DNA of 64,000 nt, taken from Sarcophilus harrisii. Its lineage: Eukaryota > Chordata > Mammalia > Dasyuromorphia > Dasyuridae. The notes under the pieces were generated by a model that was not told the origin of the DNA, ran no database searches, and was given only the letters and a program-made list of their open reading frames with translations. The stretch is from contig NC_045428.1 in NCBI RefSeq assembly GCF_902635505.1, positions 226,936,107-227,000,106 on the forward strand, written 5' to 3'. Position 1 is the first letter of the stretch, and each line of letters starts with the position of its first letter. This document shows, piece after piece, positions 30,271-42,104 of the stretch. The position numbers and the translations under genes are program-made.

Positions 30271-30504
30271 AGATTAAGAAACAAGGAGTTCTAAAAGACA
30301 AACAAACAAACAGGTAAGGGGGTTTAGAATGTCTGTTTCCATAAGTGGACATCTCTAGTTTTCAGATCCCTACTCAAAGTTTCTATGTGCAATGGGAAAG
30401 TACTGAAATTTTGAGGTCACAGGAAAATGGAGAATGTATTGGTCAGTTTTTAGAGTCCTTGAGATTTGTATTTGCCAACATCATAAAGGTGATGAAACGG
30501 CATG

Positions 30505-30745
30505 CTAATAATTGACATTTATATAGTCCTTTAAGGTTTACAAAGCACTTTGTATTCAGTAAGTCATCTGATTCAAGACATTAAAATGCTATTATCCCCA
30601 TTTTACAGATGAGGAAACTGGTATTCCAAGAGTGGTGATGCACCCAAAGCAAAGTCATAAGACTGTACCTGCCAGAAGCAGGCTTTGACTTCAGTTCCAT
30701 CCTGGCTCCAGATTCAGCTCTATCTTTCCTCTGTACCATACCACA
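30505..30745 (-). mobile_element. MIR-like SINE
   Basis: 'aaggtttacaaagcactttg', 'ccccattttacagatgagga', 'ctggctccagattcagctct'. Confidence 0.75.
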
Positions 30746-31007
30746 GCAGAGAGATTTTTTTTTTTGGTGTCACAGAATCCTTTGGCAATTTGAGGAAACC
30801 TATGGACCCCTATTCAAAGTAATATTTTTAAATATATAAAATAAAATACACGAGCTTACAAAGGAAACTAGTTATATTGACACAGTTATCAAAGTATTAA
30901 AAAAAATTCTCAGGACCTCTTCCCTCTCAGAACTCCCCCCCCCCAAAAAAAAAAAAACTTTTCTGTGGATGCTTAGTTAAGAACCCTTCTTCTAAAAGTA
31001 TGGGGCG

Positions 31008-31237
31008 AGCATATAAGCACCTACTATGTGCTAGGCACTTTACAGATATTATCTCATTTGATCTTACAATGTTCCTGTGAAATCAATGCTATTATTATCC
31101 TCATTTTATAGTTGATGAAATTGAGAGAGGTTAAATGACTTGCCAGGATCATATAACTAATAAGTGTTTGAGGTAAGATTTGAACTCAGATCTTCCTGAC
31201 TAAAGGCCCACTCAACTAGATTGGTACCCTGTCTCTT
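31008..31237 (-). mobile_element. CORE-SINE/MIR-like
   Basis: 'cacctactatgtgctaggca', 'gatattatctcatttgatct', 'gagaggttaaatgacttgcc', 'tgaactcagatcttcctgac'. Confidence 0.8.
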
Positions 31238-31404
31238 CACAAACATATCTTGAGTTTCCTTTTAACTCTCAAAATCCAGGGATAAAAGACTAGAAAGTGG
31301 AAGGGGGGACATTATTCATTCTATCAAACTTGAGTTCTGATCTTCCATCTACTTCCCCTCACCCCCCCAAGAATAGTCTAATACTCCTTTTTCTAGGTCT
31401 AGAA

Positions 31405-31775
31405 ATCCTTATTTTTCAATGAACATTTATTAAACACTTACTATGTTATATACAGGACACTGTGCTAAGTGCCAGGGATGCAAAGAAGACAAAATGACAT
31501 TCTCTGCTCTCAAGAAGTTCATATTCTAATGGGAGAGACAATATGCCAGCATTATATAAATACAATATTACAGACTAATAAAATAAATTTAGGTTAAATT
31601 GAAAATACTAGACAGAGGGAAGATACAGAATTACAGGAGGTCTGTAAACGTTTCTTGCAGAAGGTGAGATTTTAGTTGAAACTTGAAAGAAGATATGGAA
31701 GATGGGAAGTAGAAATTATCTGGGAGAGCATTTCAGCTGTGGAAAACAGTGAAAATGCTCAGAGGACATGGGGTT
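31405..31775 (-). mobile_element. LINE-2 3' end
   Basis: 'aacatttattaaacacttac', 'aagtgccagggatgcaaaga', 'gctctcaagaagttcatatt', 'aggtgagattttagttgaaa', 'gagagcatttcagctgtgga'. Retains the real L2 3' terminus. Confidence 0.8.
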
Positions 31776-32139
31776 ACCAATGCTACATTGGAGCTGTCCA
31801 TCTATAATCTCTTGTTCTTACAGCATGACTGAGCTACCCCCTTTTTCTGATAATATATCTCTTTGATAATGTCTATTACATGTCAATTTATCAACAATTT
31901 GTCCTTGATAATAAATTACAGCTTATTTAAATGTGCATGTATTTCTTCATTGCCCTTAGGATGACATGAAATTTTGATTCCTTAGAAATTTTGGTATGCT
32001 ATGATCTACAGCCATCTATCTATCCACATATTAATCTTGGAAAATATGGTGTTTTAAAAGTGCCTATTTATTCAGAATAACTTTATTAGGAGTCAATCTG
32101 CCAAAGCACACATAATACTTACATAGATTTAGTTACAAA

Positions 32140-33790
32140 ATGTTCCTTAAAAAAAAAAAAAGGAACTTAAATGGTTGGAGGAATAAAGAACTCAGTGTTC
32201 TTGTTTGGGCTGGGCCACTATAATAAAAATGGCAAAACTACCAAAATCAATTTATACTTTTAATGTTATGCCAATCAAACTACTATATGACTACTTTATA
32301 GAACTTGTTAAAAACAGTAAAAATTCATTTGTAGGAACAAAAGATCTACAATATAAAAAACCTGTTAAAAAGTATCAATGAAGGTAGAATAGCACTTCCA
32401 GACATCAAACTATATTGTAAAGTATGAATCATCAAAACCATTTAACACTGCTTTACAAAAACAGATTGTTAGGACAAACTAGACAAGGAAAAATCAGAAA
32501 TAATAAAAATCACTAACCCAAAGTTTGATAAACCTGAAAGCATGAATTATATATGAAAGGATGCCCTATTTTATTTTAAAAACTATTGGGAAAATTTGAA
32601 ATTAGTTTGGAAGAATTTAGGCTTAGGCAAATATTTTTACATCATATTCTACAATAAAGAGAAATCTTTGTTTTAAAGGATGGCTCTCAGAGGGTGTGTG
32701 ATATAAAAAGAAAATAATAATAAAATTTATTCTTAATAAATTTAAAGTTGATTCAGATGAAGACATTAAAACTATCTATAATCATATAAAAATGCTTTAA
32801 ATCACTATTGATAAGAGAAATGCAAATTAAAACAACTCTCAGGTGCCACCTCATACTGTCAGATTAGCCATTATGACAAAAAAGAAAAATGATAAATGTT
32901 GGAGAAAATGTAGGAAAATTGAAACACTAGTACATTGTTGGTGGAGTTATGAAGCAATTCTGGATGTCAATCTGGAACTATGCCAAAAGACAATAATATA
33001 CCCTTTGATCCATCAAGATCTAGTAGTCTGTATCTCAAAGAAATCCTAAAAAAGGGAAAAGGACCCACATGTACAAAAATGCTTATAGCAGTTCTCTTTG
33101 TGGTAGAAAATAATTGGAAATCGAGGAGATACCCATCAATTGGGAAATGGTTGAACCAATTGTGTTATGTGAATATAATGGAATATTCTTGTTCTATAAG
33201 AAATGATGAACAGACAGATTTCAGAAAAACCTGGAAAGACCTACATGAACTAATGCTGAGTGAAGTGAGCAGAACCAAGAGAACTTTGTACACATTAACA
33301 AGATTATGTGATGATCAACTGTGATGGACATGGTTTTCTTCAATAATGAGGACAATTCCAGGACAATTCCAAAAGATGTGTGATGAAAAATGCCATCCAC
33401 ATCTAGAGAGAGAACTATGGATACTGGATGTGTATCAAAGCATAGTATTTTCACCTTTTTCATTGTCATTTGTTTTCTTGTTTTTTTCCCTTTCTTGTGT
33501 TTTTTGAAGGGACTCATAATAGAAAATGCATATCCATATTCAGAGAAAGAGTTTGAAAGCAGATTGAAACATTATTATTTTCACTTCTCCCCCCACCCCA
33601 GTTTTTCCTTTTAATTCTCATTCTTCTTTTACAATATGACTAAAGAGGAAATATGTTTAATATGATTCTACATGTATACCCTTTATCAGATTGTTTGCCA
33701 TCTTGGACAGAAGAGAGAGAAGAGGGAATGGGAAGGAGGGAGGAAGAAAAAGAATTCAAAATCTTATAAAAGTAAAACTTAAAAAAATTA
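32140..33790 (+). mobile_element. Old L1, ORF2 second half through 3' end
   Basis: Longest L1 piece with its ORF2 body. 'gacatcaaactatattgtaaa' and 'ccaaagtttgataaacctga' equivalents come first, then the C-terminal domain: PPHTVRLAIM, KCWRKC, ETLVHCWWSYE correspond to the YHLTPVRMAI / CWRGCG / GTLLHCWWDC block of mammalian L1 ORF2. Then 'gaatattcttgttctataag', 'ggaaagacctacatgaacta', and a 3' UTR with its A-rich end near 33790. Broken by many stops; not a host gene. Confidence 0.8.
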
Positions 33791-33964
33791 ATTTAAAAAC
33801 CTCACAGATTTAAAAGAAGCTGTTTCAGAGAGATATTTATTTATTTATTAAATATTTTAAAATATTTTTTCTACTTAGCAGTACTTTATTATTTCTTATT
33901 ACATATAAAGATAGTCAGAGGGAAATATAAAGGCATTGAAATCATTAAAACAGTTTTTCAAAAT

Positions 33965-34370
33965 GCAACTGAATCTACTTACTCTCTTTCTCCTCTGTTC
34001 AGTTCAGCTCACTGTCCATCTAGAGTATCCAAAATCTTTGTGCTGGTATGGACTCTATGCGCAACTGCATATAATAGTTTGAACAATAGACATTCTTCAT
34101 CACTTGGTTTTTCTTGTATAGACTGGAAGTCAAATTCTTTTGAACAATTATGAAGCTCATTTAAGAAGTCCTGCGAGGTTCTAGAACTTGCTACAATCAA
34201 CAAAATATCATCCCAAAATAAACATCTGGAGGACTTGACTTTGTATGGGGAAATCTGTCTTCTACCTGGATTCTATACTGGATATTTTCCATAGTACTGG
34301 AGAGCATCTTTAATAAACCTGCATCTCCCTAGTACATATTTCAGTAATCAATATTAATTATTAAAAGGTA
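33965..34370 (-). mobile_element. RTE-clade LINE reverse-transcriptase fragment
   Basis: Minus-strand reading VEDRFPHTKSSPPDVYFG then DDILLIVASSRTSQDFLNEL and LHNCSKEFDF recalls the RTE palm segment (..DG+.LPHL.FADDI+LI..S....Q..L+EL...S), followed by a 'WMDSEL' block. Diverged and out of frame in places. The open frame 34203-34009 is the best-kept piece. Confidence 0.55.
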
Positions 34371-34582
34371 AGATAAACATGTTATCTATGTTGCTGAATC
34401 TTTAAAAGAATATTGGATGATTCTGACATGAATAAGAAATATTCTGTTGAAAGAAACTAAGTTACATTTTGCTTTACTGATTCAAAAAAATTTTTAAGTC
34501 AACAATGAGCAAGCAAATACGCAAATATACACATACACACACATACACACAAATGAATAAGCACAACAGAATCCAGTATTCT

Positions 34583-34655
34583 TTATTGTTGTTGTTCAGG
34601 AATTCTTGACCCCAGGTCTGGAGCTCTATGCACTAAGCCATGTAGGTGCCCTGTA
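34583..34655 (-). mobile_element. RTE-tailed SINE with large internal deletion
   Basis: Tail 'ttgttgttgttcag' joins directly to the head-proximal 'aattcttgaccccaggtctg', 'ctctatgcactaagccatgt'. Confidence 0.65.
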
Positions 34656-34729
34656 TTCTTTGTACCTTTCAGTCAATTGCATGCTTAATAAGATTTAGTT
34701 TGTTTTTTAATATAATTTTCTTTTTTAAA

Positions 34730-34790
34730 ATTTTAAATTTTGTAATAGTATTTTATTTTCCAAATATATGCAAAGATAATTGTCAATATT
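34730..34790 (-). mobile_element. Very short L1 3' end
   Basis: Antisense 'agtattttattttccaaata', 'gcaaagataattgtcaatat'. Confidence 0.65.
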
Positions 34791-34799
34791 GAATATAAT

Positions 34800-36515
34800 T
34801 TTCAAAAACCTAATATAATGGATGGCTGCCCAGTGATCCTAACGTCAGGTTGTATGTGGGTGATGTAATCTGATGTAAGTCAGGGGAATGGAGACAGGTT
34901 TATTCAGCTTAGAAGGGGACACCTGTTAGGGACAGGGCAAGGATATTTCTGGTTCTGGTTCTGCTTCTAGGTCAGTTCAGCAGCAAGATATTCCCTTGTT
35001 TGCTTTGGAAACGACATTATCTCTTTGGAACCAGCTATTAGTGGTGTTGAATGCTGCCTCAAATTCAAGTTGCTAATTAGCTTTTGCTATACTTATTGCT
35101 TTTGATTGCTCGCTGTGTACTACGAATTTGCTTGTACCTTTGAAATAAGTATGTGTTATGTACTGAATGTAGCTAGTCATGTTGTTATTGTAGTAACCTT
35201 CTAAATGATGCTCAGTATAGCTATATCTACTGCATGTATTGTTAATGTTAATTGTTTTATTTTAGTTTCAACAGTACCAAAGTTTTTTTTTTTTTTTTTA
35301 ATTTGTGATGCCAGGAAAGTCACCCTTCTCATTTTAAATTGCCAATATGTGTGTTTATACTGTGTAGTTTCAAATTTTGGACTTCCTTTTGCTAATCTTT
35401 GAAAGGCATTATAAAGACTTTAATCCCAGAGGAAGAATCTTCCAAAGCTCACTGGAATGATATTTTCTTTATTGGTAGAAATCAATGCCCAACATCTATG
35501 TGAATTGGTGAGAAGGGAAAGAGAACTCTGTTTTCAAGTCTCTTCTTTGGGTTTTTAAATCTCTTGGGATTCAGCAGTTATTTTGAGCACTTCTGATTTC
35601 AAGCTTTAAGAGAAAAGATGGACAGGGAGAATAAGACTGAGAAGAAGCCAACATAAAAGGCTCTAGAAGTCTTATTGCATCCCTATCACTATCTTGCTCC
35701 ACTACAGAATTTGGGAAATTTCTCCTGAGATGATTCTCTTTTGACTGAGTTGAGTTACTTCAATCCTAATATATATATATATATATATATTGTCTTAAAT
35801 ATGTATGAACATATGTAGTATGTGTATATGTACATACATATACAAATGTATAAATATTATATACACATATATATGTATATATAAATATATGTGTATATGT
35901 ATATGTGTTTTCACAAACTCATACACACTGATTTGCTATTGACTTGGATAAACTTGAGTTTCTTTGCTTTTAAAAAATGGGACATTTCAACAGCTGCAAG
36001 GTAGGCTGAAGGGATGGGAGTGGAGATCTGCCTTTTATATGCTACTGAAAATGCCTGGAAATATGTCACCAGTGCAAAGCTTTCCATTGTACATGAAACA
36101 AAGAAGACTTTATGCTCTAACTGCCCATGTGACAGGGGCTACTGTCCAGCAGCATCCCTAAATCCCATGAAGCTTACAATGCCATCTGTTCCACAACCAT
36201 GGAATTTCCATTCTTGAAATTTTGTCTGTATCACTAACAGTGCCTGCTCAAATTCAGGTAATGTATGCAAGTTGAGCATGGCCTATGACACTTGCCTTAT
36301 TCCTTCTTCATATCTTCACTAAGGATTTGTGTATATGTATAAATTGATATGTGTATAAATTATTCTTATAAGAGATTATAAAAGATGAGAAAGCAGGCAT
36401 ATCAATCAGGAGTTATAGATATCTTCCCCGTCATCATGATTTTGTTTTAGCTATAAAGAAATAACTAATTTAATAAGTAATTCAAGATCAAAGGAAGTGC
36501 CCTATTTTTAGGAGC
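34800..36515. other. No recognisable gene; TA-rich microsatellite at 35769-35910
   Basis: 35769-35790 is (TA)11, followed by degenerate tatgtatata. 35960-36220 is richer in GC and holds two overlapping frames (plus strand, 35964-36161 and 36014-36217) with a Cys cluster (CSNCPCDRGYCP) but no recognised family. Confidence 0.35.
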
Positions 36516-36725
36516 AGATAATGGGCACAATGGACAGAGCACAAGGCTTGGAGTCAGGAAGACCTGAATTTGAATCCTGCCTCAGACTCTTACTAGCTGA
36601 GTGATTCTGGGTAAGTCATAATTAATCTCTATTTCCTTTAGTTTTCTTATCTGTAAAAAAAAAAAAAATAGGGGAAAGCACCTAATTCACAGGATTCTGA
36701 GGAGCAAATGAGGTTAGGTAACAAT
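36515..36725 (+). mobile_element. CORE-SINE
   Basis: 'gggcacaatggacagagcac', 'ggagtcaggaagacctgaat', 'ttgaatcctgcctcagactc', then a poly(A) interruption at 36656-36669 inside the 'ctgtaaaatgggg' region. Confidence 0.8.
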
Positions 36726-36990
36726 TTGAAACAAATTGCTATTTTAAGTAAAATGTTTACTTTTTCTGCATATGGTATCTTCTCCCTTTGGGATTTCTTA
36801 AAAATGAATTCCTCAATGTCTTTAAAATTTTGTTCCCTCTAATAAGAAACTCCTTTTTGTATATTTGGTCCAATTCAGCTGACTTATCTGATGTCATTTC
36901 TACTTTTTCAACAATTGATCATATTAGGGATATTTGTCAGAATCCAAATATTGGGGATTCGCTATCATAGATAGAAAAATAGTTTGTCAT

Positions 36991-37116
36991 CTAGGGGAGG
37001 GGGTGGGGGGGGGTAAGAGGTGAAGAATTGGAACAAGAGGTTTGGCAATTGTTAATGCTGTAGAGTTACCCATGTATAAATCCTGTAAATAAAAGGCTAT
37101 TAAATAAAAAAAAAGA
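36991..37116 (+). mobile_element. 126-bp L1 3' end with perfect 18-bp target-site duplication
   Basis: Starts 'ctaggggagggggtgggggg' and runs through 'gttacccatgtataaatcct' and 'gtaaataaaaggctattaaa' to a poly(A) tail. Flanked by identical agaaaaatagtttgtcat at 36973-36990 and 37117-37134. Extreme 5' truncation; one of the youngest insertions in the window. Confidence 0.95.
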
Positions 37117-37319
37117 AGAAAAATAGTTTGTCATAGAAATCTTGACAAATCTTTTTTTTGTGGAACATTTCATTATTAGTGATGCCTTCATTTTTCTCAT
37201 TTATTCAGAAAGTATATGTTCTAAGGCACAGAGAATCATTTCTCCTTTCTAAACAGAGTTCAGTACCAGGTTCATAAACTTCCTCTTTATTCCAGACTCT
37301 GGAGTGATGTGAATTTACA

Positions 37320-37560
37320 TGTTGATGCCCACTCAAAGACCCTGGAATTCTAATTCATCAATCTCCTCAACTTTTATGACCTACATTCCACCATAGTCTC
37401 ACTAAATGATAGCCTCATTCTCACCTATAACTTCTTCACTTCTGTCATCCATAACTCTGAAATTGTTCTATATGACCATAATTTCCTATTCTTCCAATTC
37501 CTATTTTTTCTTTTCCCCCATCCACCCTAAATCTATTCCTTATCTTTATTACACAGGTCC
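37320..37560 (+). mobile_element. LINE-2, 5' piece of a split copy
   Basis: 'catcaatctcctcaactttt', 'gatagcctcattctcaccta', 'aattgttctatatgaccata' are L2 ORF2-like sense sequence. It is continued at 38351 after the SINE and L1 insertions. Confidence 0.55.
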
Positions 37561-38350
37561 CTAGATGGTGTACTGCATCTGAAGAGAGGAAAATCTTAAC
37601 CTGGTGTCAGGAAAACTTGAATTCAAGTCTGATCTCAGATACTTACTATCTGAATCATAGGCAAGTCAGTTTCCTCATCTGCAAATTGGAGATAATAAAA
37701 GCCCCTGCCTCAGAGTTGTTGTGAAGATTAAATAAGATAATACATGTATGTGCAAAAATGTTTATAGCAGTTCTATTTATGGTGGCTAAGATTTGGAAAA
37801 TGGGTGAATGCCTATCAATTGGGGAATGGTTATATAAGTTATGATATATGGAAATAATGGAATACTATTGTTCTATAAGAACTGATGAACAGGCTGATTT
37901 CAGAAAACCTGGAGAGACTTACATGAATTGATGCTCATTGAAATGAGCAGAAAATTATAGGAAAACATTATACACAGCAACACCAAGATTGTGTGATGAT
38001 CAATTATGATAGACTTAGCTCTTCCCAGCAATTTAGTGATCTAAAGCAATTTTAATAAACTGTGGATGGAAAATGATCTGTATCCAGACAGAGAACTATA
38101 GAGACAGAATGCTGATTGCAGCATACTCTTTTCACTTTTTTCCCTGTTTTTTCCTATCTCATGGTTTCCCCCTTTTGTTCTGATTGTTCTCTCCCCATAT
38201 CCTCATAGAAATATGTAAAAAATGAATATACATGTATGACCTAAAAAATAGATAATATGTGTAAAATGCTTAGCATAGTGTCTAACACATTATCTACACA
38301 GTGTTTTGCAGGCTGTAAAACACTATATGAGTGCTAGCCATTATTATTAT
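37561..38350 (+). mobile_element. SINE inserted in L2 and itself split by an L1
   Basis: Left part 37561-37742 ('cctggtgtcaggaaaacttg', 'agtttcctcatctgcaaatt', 'agagttgttgtgaagattaa'); right part 38252-38350 ('aaatgcttagcatagtgtct', 'gctgtaaaacactatatgag', 'attattatta'). Confidence 0.8.
37743..38251 (+). mobile_element. L1 3' end inserted in a SINE
   Basis: 'gtgcaaaaatgtttatagca', 'tggggaatggttatataagt', 'actattgttctataagaact', 'gagacttacatgaattgatg', then 3' UTR. Flanks agataatacatgta and agataatatgtgta differ at two of 14 bases. Confidence 0.85.
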
Positions 38351-39470
38351 TCACTGTGACCTCCAGTCACTCCACTTCTCCCTTTTCTCCCTCTCCATTA
38401 TTCTTGCTCTGACCTCACTTTCCTCCCCTCCCAGTTTGTACTCTTTAATTAATTAGTTCAAAGGACTCTGCTCTTGAATCTCTTGCTTCTCATTCTATTG
38501 CCACTCATAATTTGCAAAATCCCAATCCTGGGTTATCTTTCACCATCTACCTTCTCTGTTCCTGCTGAATGAATAAATAATGCTGCAGAATGACATTAGA
38601 GGAAGTCACACAACTATGTTGACTTGGTTCACTATAATTTGTTATCTAGTTTTTAATTTTTAGGTGCAAATATGCAAAGACATGGGCGACAGATGGATTG
38701 TTATTTCCAAGGAAAAGAAGTAAGTTGGTTTGATTGGAATATGGAGTATATGAGGATTATAAGTAAATAAAATTAGAAAGACAGATTGGAGCTAGATTGA
38801 AAAGGACTTTGAACACAGTCTGGTTTCTGACCTCACCACTCATTTGAAAATTTTCTTTCCAAGCTTACCAATTATCTCTTAATTGCCCAGTCTGGTGGCC
38901 TTTTCTGTAGCATCTGACCACACCTTACTCTTGAATATTCTTTCCTCCCCTGGTTCTCATGACATTACTCCCTCCTGGTTTTTCTCCTATCTATCCAATT
39001 AGTCATCTCAGTCTCTTTTGCTGAATCATTATGCTTGTCCCATGCACTAATTATAGGTTTTATTCCAAAGCTCTGTCCTGATTCCTCTTCTTTTCCTACA
39101 CCCTTTCATATCAAGTCTCATGGATTCAATTATCATTGCTATGTCATTGCCTACTTCCATAGCTCCCAATTTCACCAAATGCCTTCTGAATAATCTCTAA
39201 GTAAGTGTACCATAGACATCTCAACTGGAAAATGTTCCCTCTTAAATCCACTCTTCCAAAATTCTCCATGTTTGTTCATGAGTACTGCCATCTTTGTAGG
39301 CACTCTTTTGCAAACTGGGAGCCATCCTTGACTAATTACTCCCTCCCCAACTACATCCAATCAGTTGTCAAATATTATTGATTCTACCTCTGCCAGGTAT
39401 CTTATCTTACCTCTTCCTTTCTAATCATTCATCTGTGACTCTATTATAGTTCAGGACCTCATTACCTGAA
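38351..39470 (+). mobile_element. LINE-2, 3' piece of a split copy
   Basis: Long sense L2 RT region: 'tttgaaaattttctttccaagc' (part), 'agctctgtcctgattcctct', 'ttatcattgctatgtcattg', 'ccatccttgactaattactc', 'aactacatccaatcagttgt'. The typical 'VGVLLDSSL..HIQSVAKSCRFYL'-type stretch of L2 is recognisable in outline only. Confidence 0.65.
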
Positions 39471-39499
39471 GTTGTATTAGAAAGTAATCATTAATTGTA

Positions 39500-39815
39500 C
39501 ATGTATAACCTGTATCAGATTCCTTACTGTCTCGGGGAGAGGGGAGGTCAAGGAGGAAGAGAGAAAAAAAACTTGGACCTAAAAATTTTACAAAAATTAA
39601 TGTTGAATGTATTTGCCAACCTGCCATCTGGGGGAGGGAATGGGGGAAAGGAGGGAAAAAATTGGAACAAAAGGTTTTGCAATTATCAATACTGAAAAAT
39701 TACCCATGCATATATCTTGTAAATAAAAAGTTATAATAAAAAAATTTTTATTAATCTTGAAAACTATCTTTACATGTAATTGGAAAAATTAAATACTATT
39801 GAGACTATTAAAAAA
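39500..39815 (+). mobile_element. Older L1 3' end, split by a younger L1
   Basis: Begins 'catgtataacctgtatcaga', ends 'aaaactatctttacatgtaa' and an A-rich tail. Flanking repeats 39479-39499 and 39816-39836 agree at 20 of 21 bases (agaaagtaatcatta..). Interrupted at 39608-39749. Confidence 0.9.
39608..39749 (+). mobile_element. Younger L1 3' end nested in an L1
   Basis: 'ccaacctgccatctggggga', 'tacccatgcatatatcttgt', 'aaataaaaagttataataaa'. Flanks attaatgttgaa (39596-39607) and attaatcttgaa (39750-39761) differ at one base. Same orientation as the host L1. Confidence 0.9.
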
Positions 39816-39837
39816 AGAAAGTAATCATTAGTTGTAA

Positions 39838-39957
39838 TACTAATAGTTGTCATTTATATAGCACTCTAAGGTTTACAAAGTATTGTACATGTTATCTCAT
39901 TTGATCTCCACAGCAACCCCATGAGTTAGGTTCTATTATTGTTCCTATTTTACATTC
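39838..39957 (-). mobile_element. MIR-type SINE tail
   Basis: 'ctaaggtttacaaagtattg', 'atctcatttgatctccacag', 'ttcctattttaca'. Confidence 0.7.
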
Positions 39958-40189
39958 TCAATATTGATTCAACCAGAAAATACAAAGAAGGTTCAGCTTA
40001 AAGGGAGGATAGTTTCCAGGTCCTACTTGGAGATGTCAAAAAAATAAAAGAATTTGGTGAAGTTGCTTTTATACTAAAATGAAAGGCAAACCTCCCCTCC
40101 CCCCAGCATTTTGTAGTCATTTCCCAGTTAGTTATCTCACCTTCTAGTGAGATAGACATAAATTATAAACAAAAAGAACACCATGAAAA

Positions 40190-40390
40190 TAATTGCAAAG
40201 GGCAACTAGGCTAAAATGACTTGATAATGAATTGTACCTCTTATTTATTAGCAGAGAAGTGGTATGATGATTGGAAGAAAAAGTGAAGCTGACAACTTTA
40301 CTCTTCTCTGCCTCACATAAATCCAATTAATTTGAAAGACCTGTGATGTCTTTGGCCCTCTTTGAAAATGAAAGGCAAACAATAGCAACA
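40190..40390 (+). mobile_element. Marsupial SINE-like repeat (same family as 11060-11258)
   Basis: 'aagtgaagctgacaacttta', 'cctcacataaatccaattaa', 'gatgtctttggccctctttg', 'gaaaggcaaacaatagcaac'. Confidence 0.5.
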
Positions 40391-40764
40391 AGTATATAGA
40401 GAATGAGGTATATATTTTTTAATTTGTTTGATTTTTAAATATGCTTTTATATATTTTAGACTGTCTAAACTTTAAAAATTGTTTTTAATTTATGAAATAA
40501 GACAAGCATTTCCATAAAATATTAGAATAAAAAAGATGATTGCACATGAAACTACAAATGTATTATGTACAACTTGCTGTCCCTTTTAAGTATATAATAA
40601 AGTTATCATGTATTTTTTTTCTTTTTTTCTCCCTTCCTCCCTTGTTGGTTCCCTAGAGATGGCTACTATTAAATACAAAAATATATATTTTATACAAAAT
40701 CATTCTATGTATACTTCTATTTATCAGTTTTTCTTGTGGATGCAGATATCTTCTTCCAGTCTCT

Positions 40765-41300
40765 TTATTTATTTTTAACATTCTTTTTTAGGTTTTGAGT
40801 TCAAAATTCTCTCTCTCTTTTCCATCCCCTTCTGTGCCCATTGAAAAGGCAATATACATCAATTAGGCATGTGAAATATACAAATCATATTTCCATATTA
40901 GCCATTTTTTAAAACAAGAAAATTAAAATTAAAAATTATTCTTCAATGTATACACAGAGTTCATCAATTCTCTCTCTTGAGATAGCATCATTTTTGCATT
41001 ATGAGCCCTCTGAAATTGTCTTCAATCACTGTATTGATCAGAGTGGCAAGTCCTTCACAAATGATTATCATTATTACATTACTGTTTTGGTGCACAATGA
41101 TCTAGATCTCACTTCAGTTTGCCTCAATTCACATGTTTTTCTGAAATCATCTCCCCTTGTTATTTCTTACAGCAAAGAAGTACTCCATTATAATCATATA
41201 TTACAACTTTTTCAGCAGTTTTCCAAGTTGATGAGCATTCCCTTGATTTTCAGTTCTTTTAAGCATGTCAAAAAAAGCATTTTGTATACTTCATTAGGAA
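40765..41300 (-). mobile_element. L1 3' part
   Basis: Antisense L1: 'tgcccattgaaaaggcaata', 'ttgatcagagtggcaagtcc', 'cacatgtttttctgaaatca', 'tacaactttttcagcagttt'. The upstream edge lies next to the LTR that starts at 41303. The plus-strand open frame 40946-41341 is an antisense artefact. Confidence 0.75.
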
Positions 41301-41302
41301 GG

Positions 41303-41695
41303 TGTCAAGATATTAGGGGATACCCTATTTTCCAGAGCTAAGATCCATCAAAGTATGCCCTAAGCTTGCCATAAGAGCAATCCTTTGCATTCATCCCCTG
41401 GATGATCTCAGCTACAACAAAATCCCAGAATTGTCTAAACCCTGCTATAAATCAAACTTCTCATATTATTGCTGTTACTCTTCATTTTCAGACTATAGCC
41501 ATGAATATAAGTACAGAGATCTGCTAGCATTAAAGCACGTTCCCTCCACAAGGAATCCAACATATGTGTCCCCACTTGAAGCTGTTTCCGTTACTTTGAA
41601 ATTAAATTTCCTTTTGAATCCTGACTTTCCTATCTCTATTCTGCTCTTTGTTAGAACTCTGTGTTGGACTGTATGTCTTGTCATTTTGTTTGTGG
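41303..41695 (+). mobile_element. Solo LTR, family shared with 48002-48400 and 54430-54839
   Basis: Starts tgtcaagatattagggg. Shares with the 48-kb copy 'gagcaatcctttgcatt', 'ccctggatgatctca', 'caaaatcccagaa' and the 'tttgaaattaaa' region. No internal retroviral region alongside. Old fossil; right end approximate. Confidence 0.7.
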
Positions 41696-42104
41696 TTGTG
41701 TCTTTTAAAAATATAAAATGTTTGTGTTCTGTGTGTGTTGTTTGTAGATTCCGTTATCTTGAAAGATTTAAAACTTCTAGGGCCTGTAGCCAAAGGGCTT
41801 AGAACACTGGGAAAGATTATGAACTTTTATACTTGAATCAATTGTCCCAGTAAGCAGAACTAACTAATCTTCCACTTTAGGTTTTCCATGAGACATTACA
41901 TAAATAAGAAAAAAAGTGAAATAATCAAAGTTTGTTAAAATGCTAAAAATATCTTGGTATATTTTGGAAGCTTGAAGATTAATCATTTTAAGACTGCAGA
42001 GAACTTCTGGGATTTGGGGCAATTCTAGGAACTCACTTCTTTCTGAAATATCTTAGTAGAATTTGTTTTAAAGAAAAATAAAAGTTAAAAGTCTAAAAGT
42101 CAGG

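Noticed and set aside
40946-41341. 131-codon plus-strand frame
   Set aside because: Antisense of L1 running into an LTR; no protein family.
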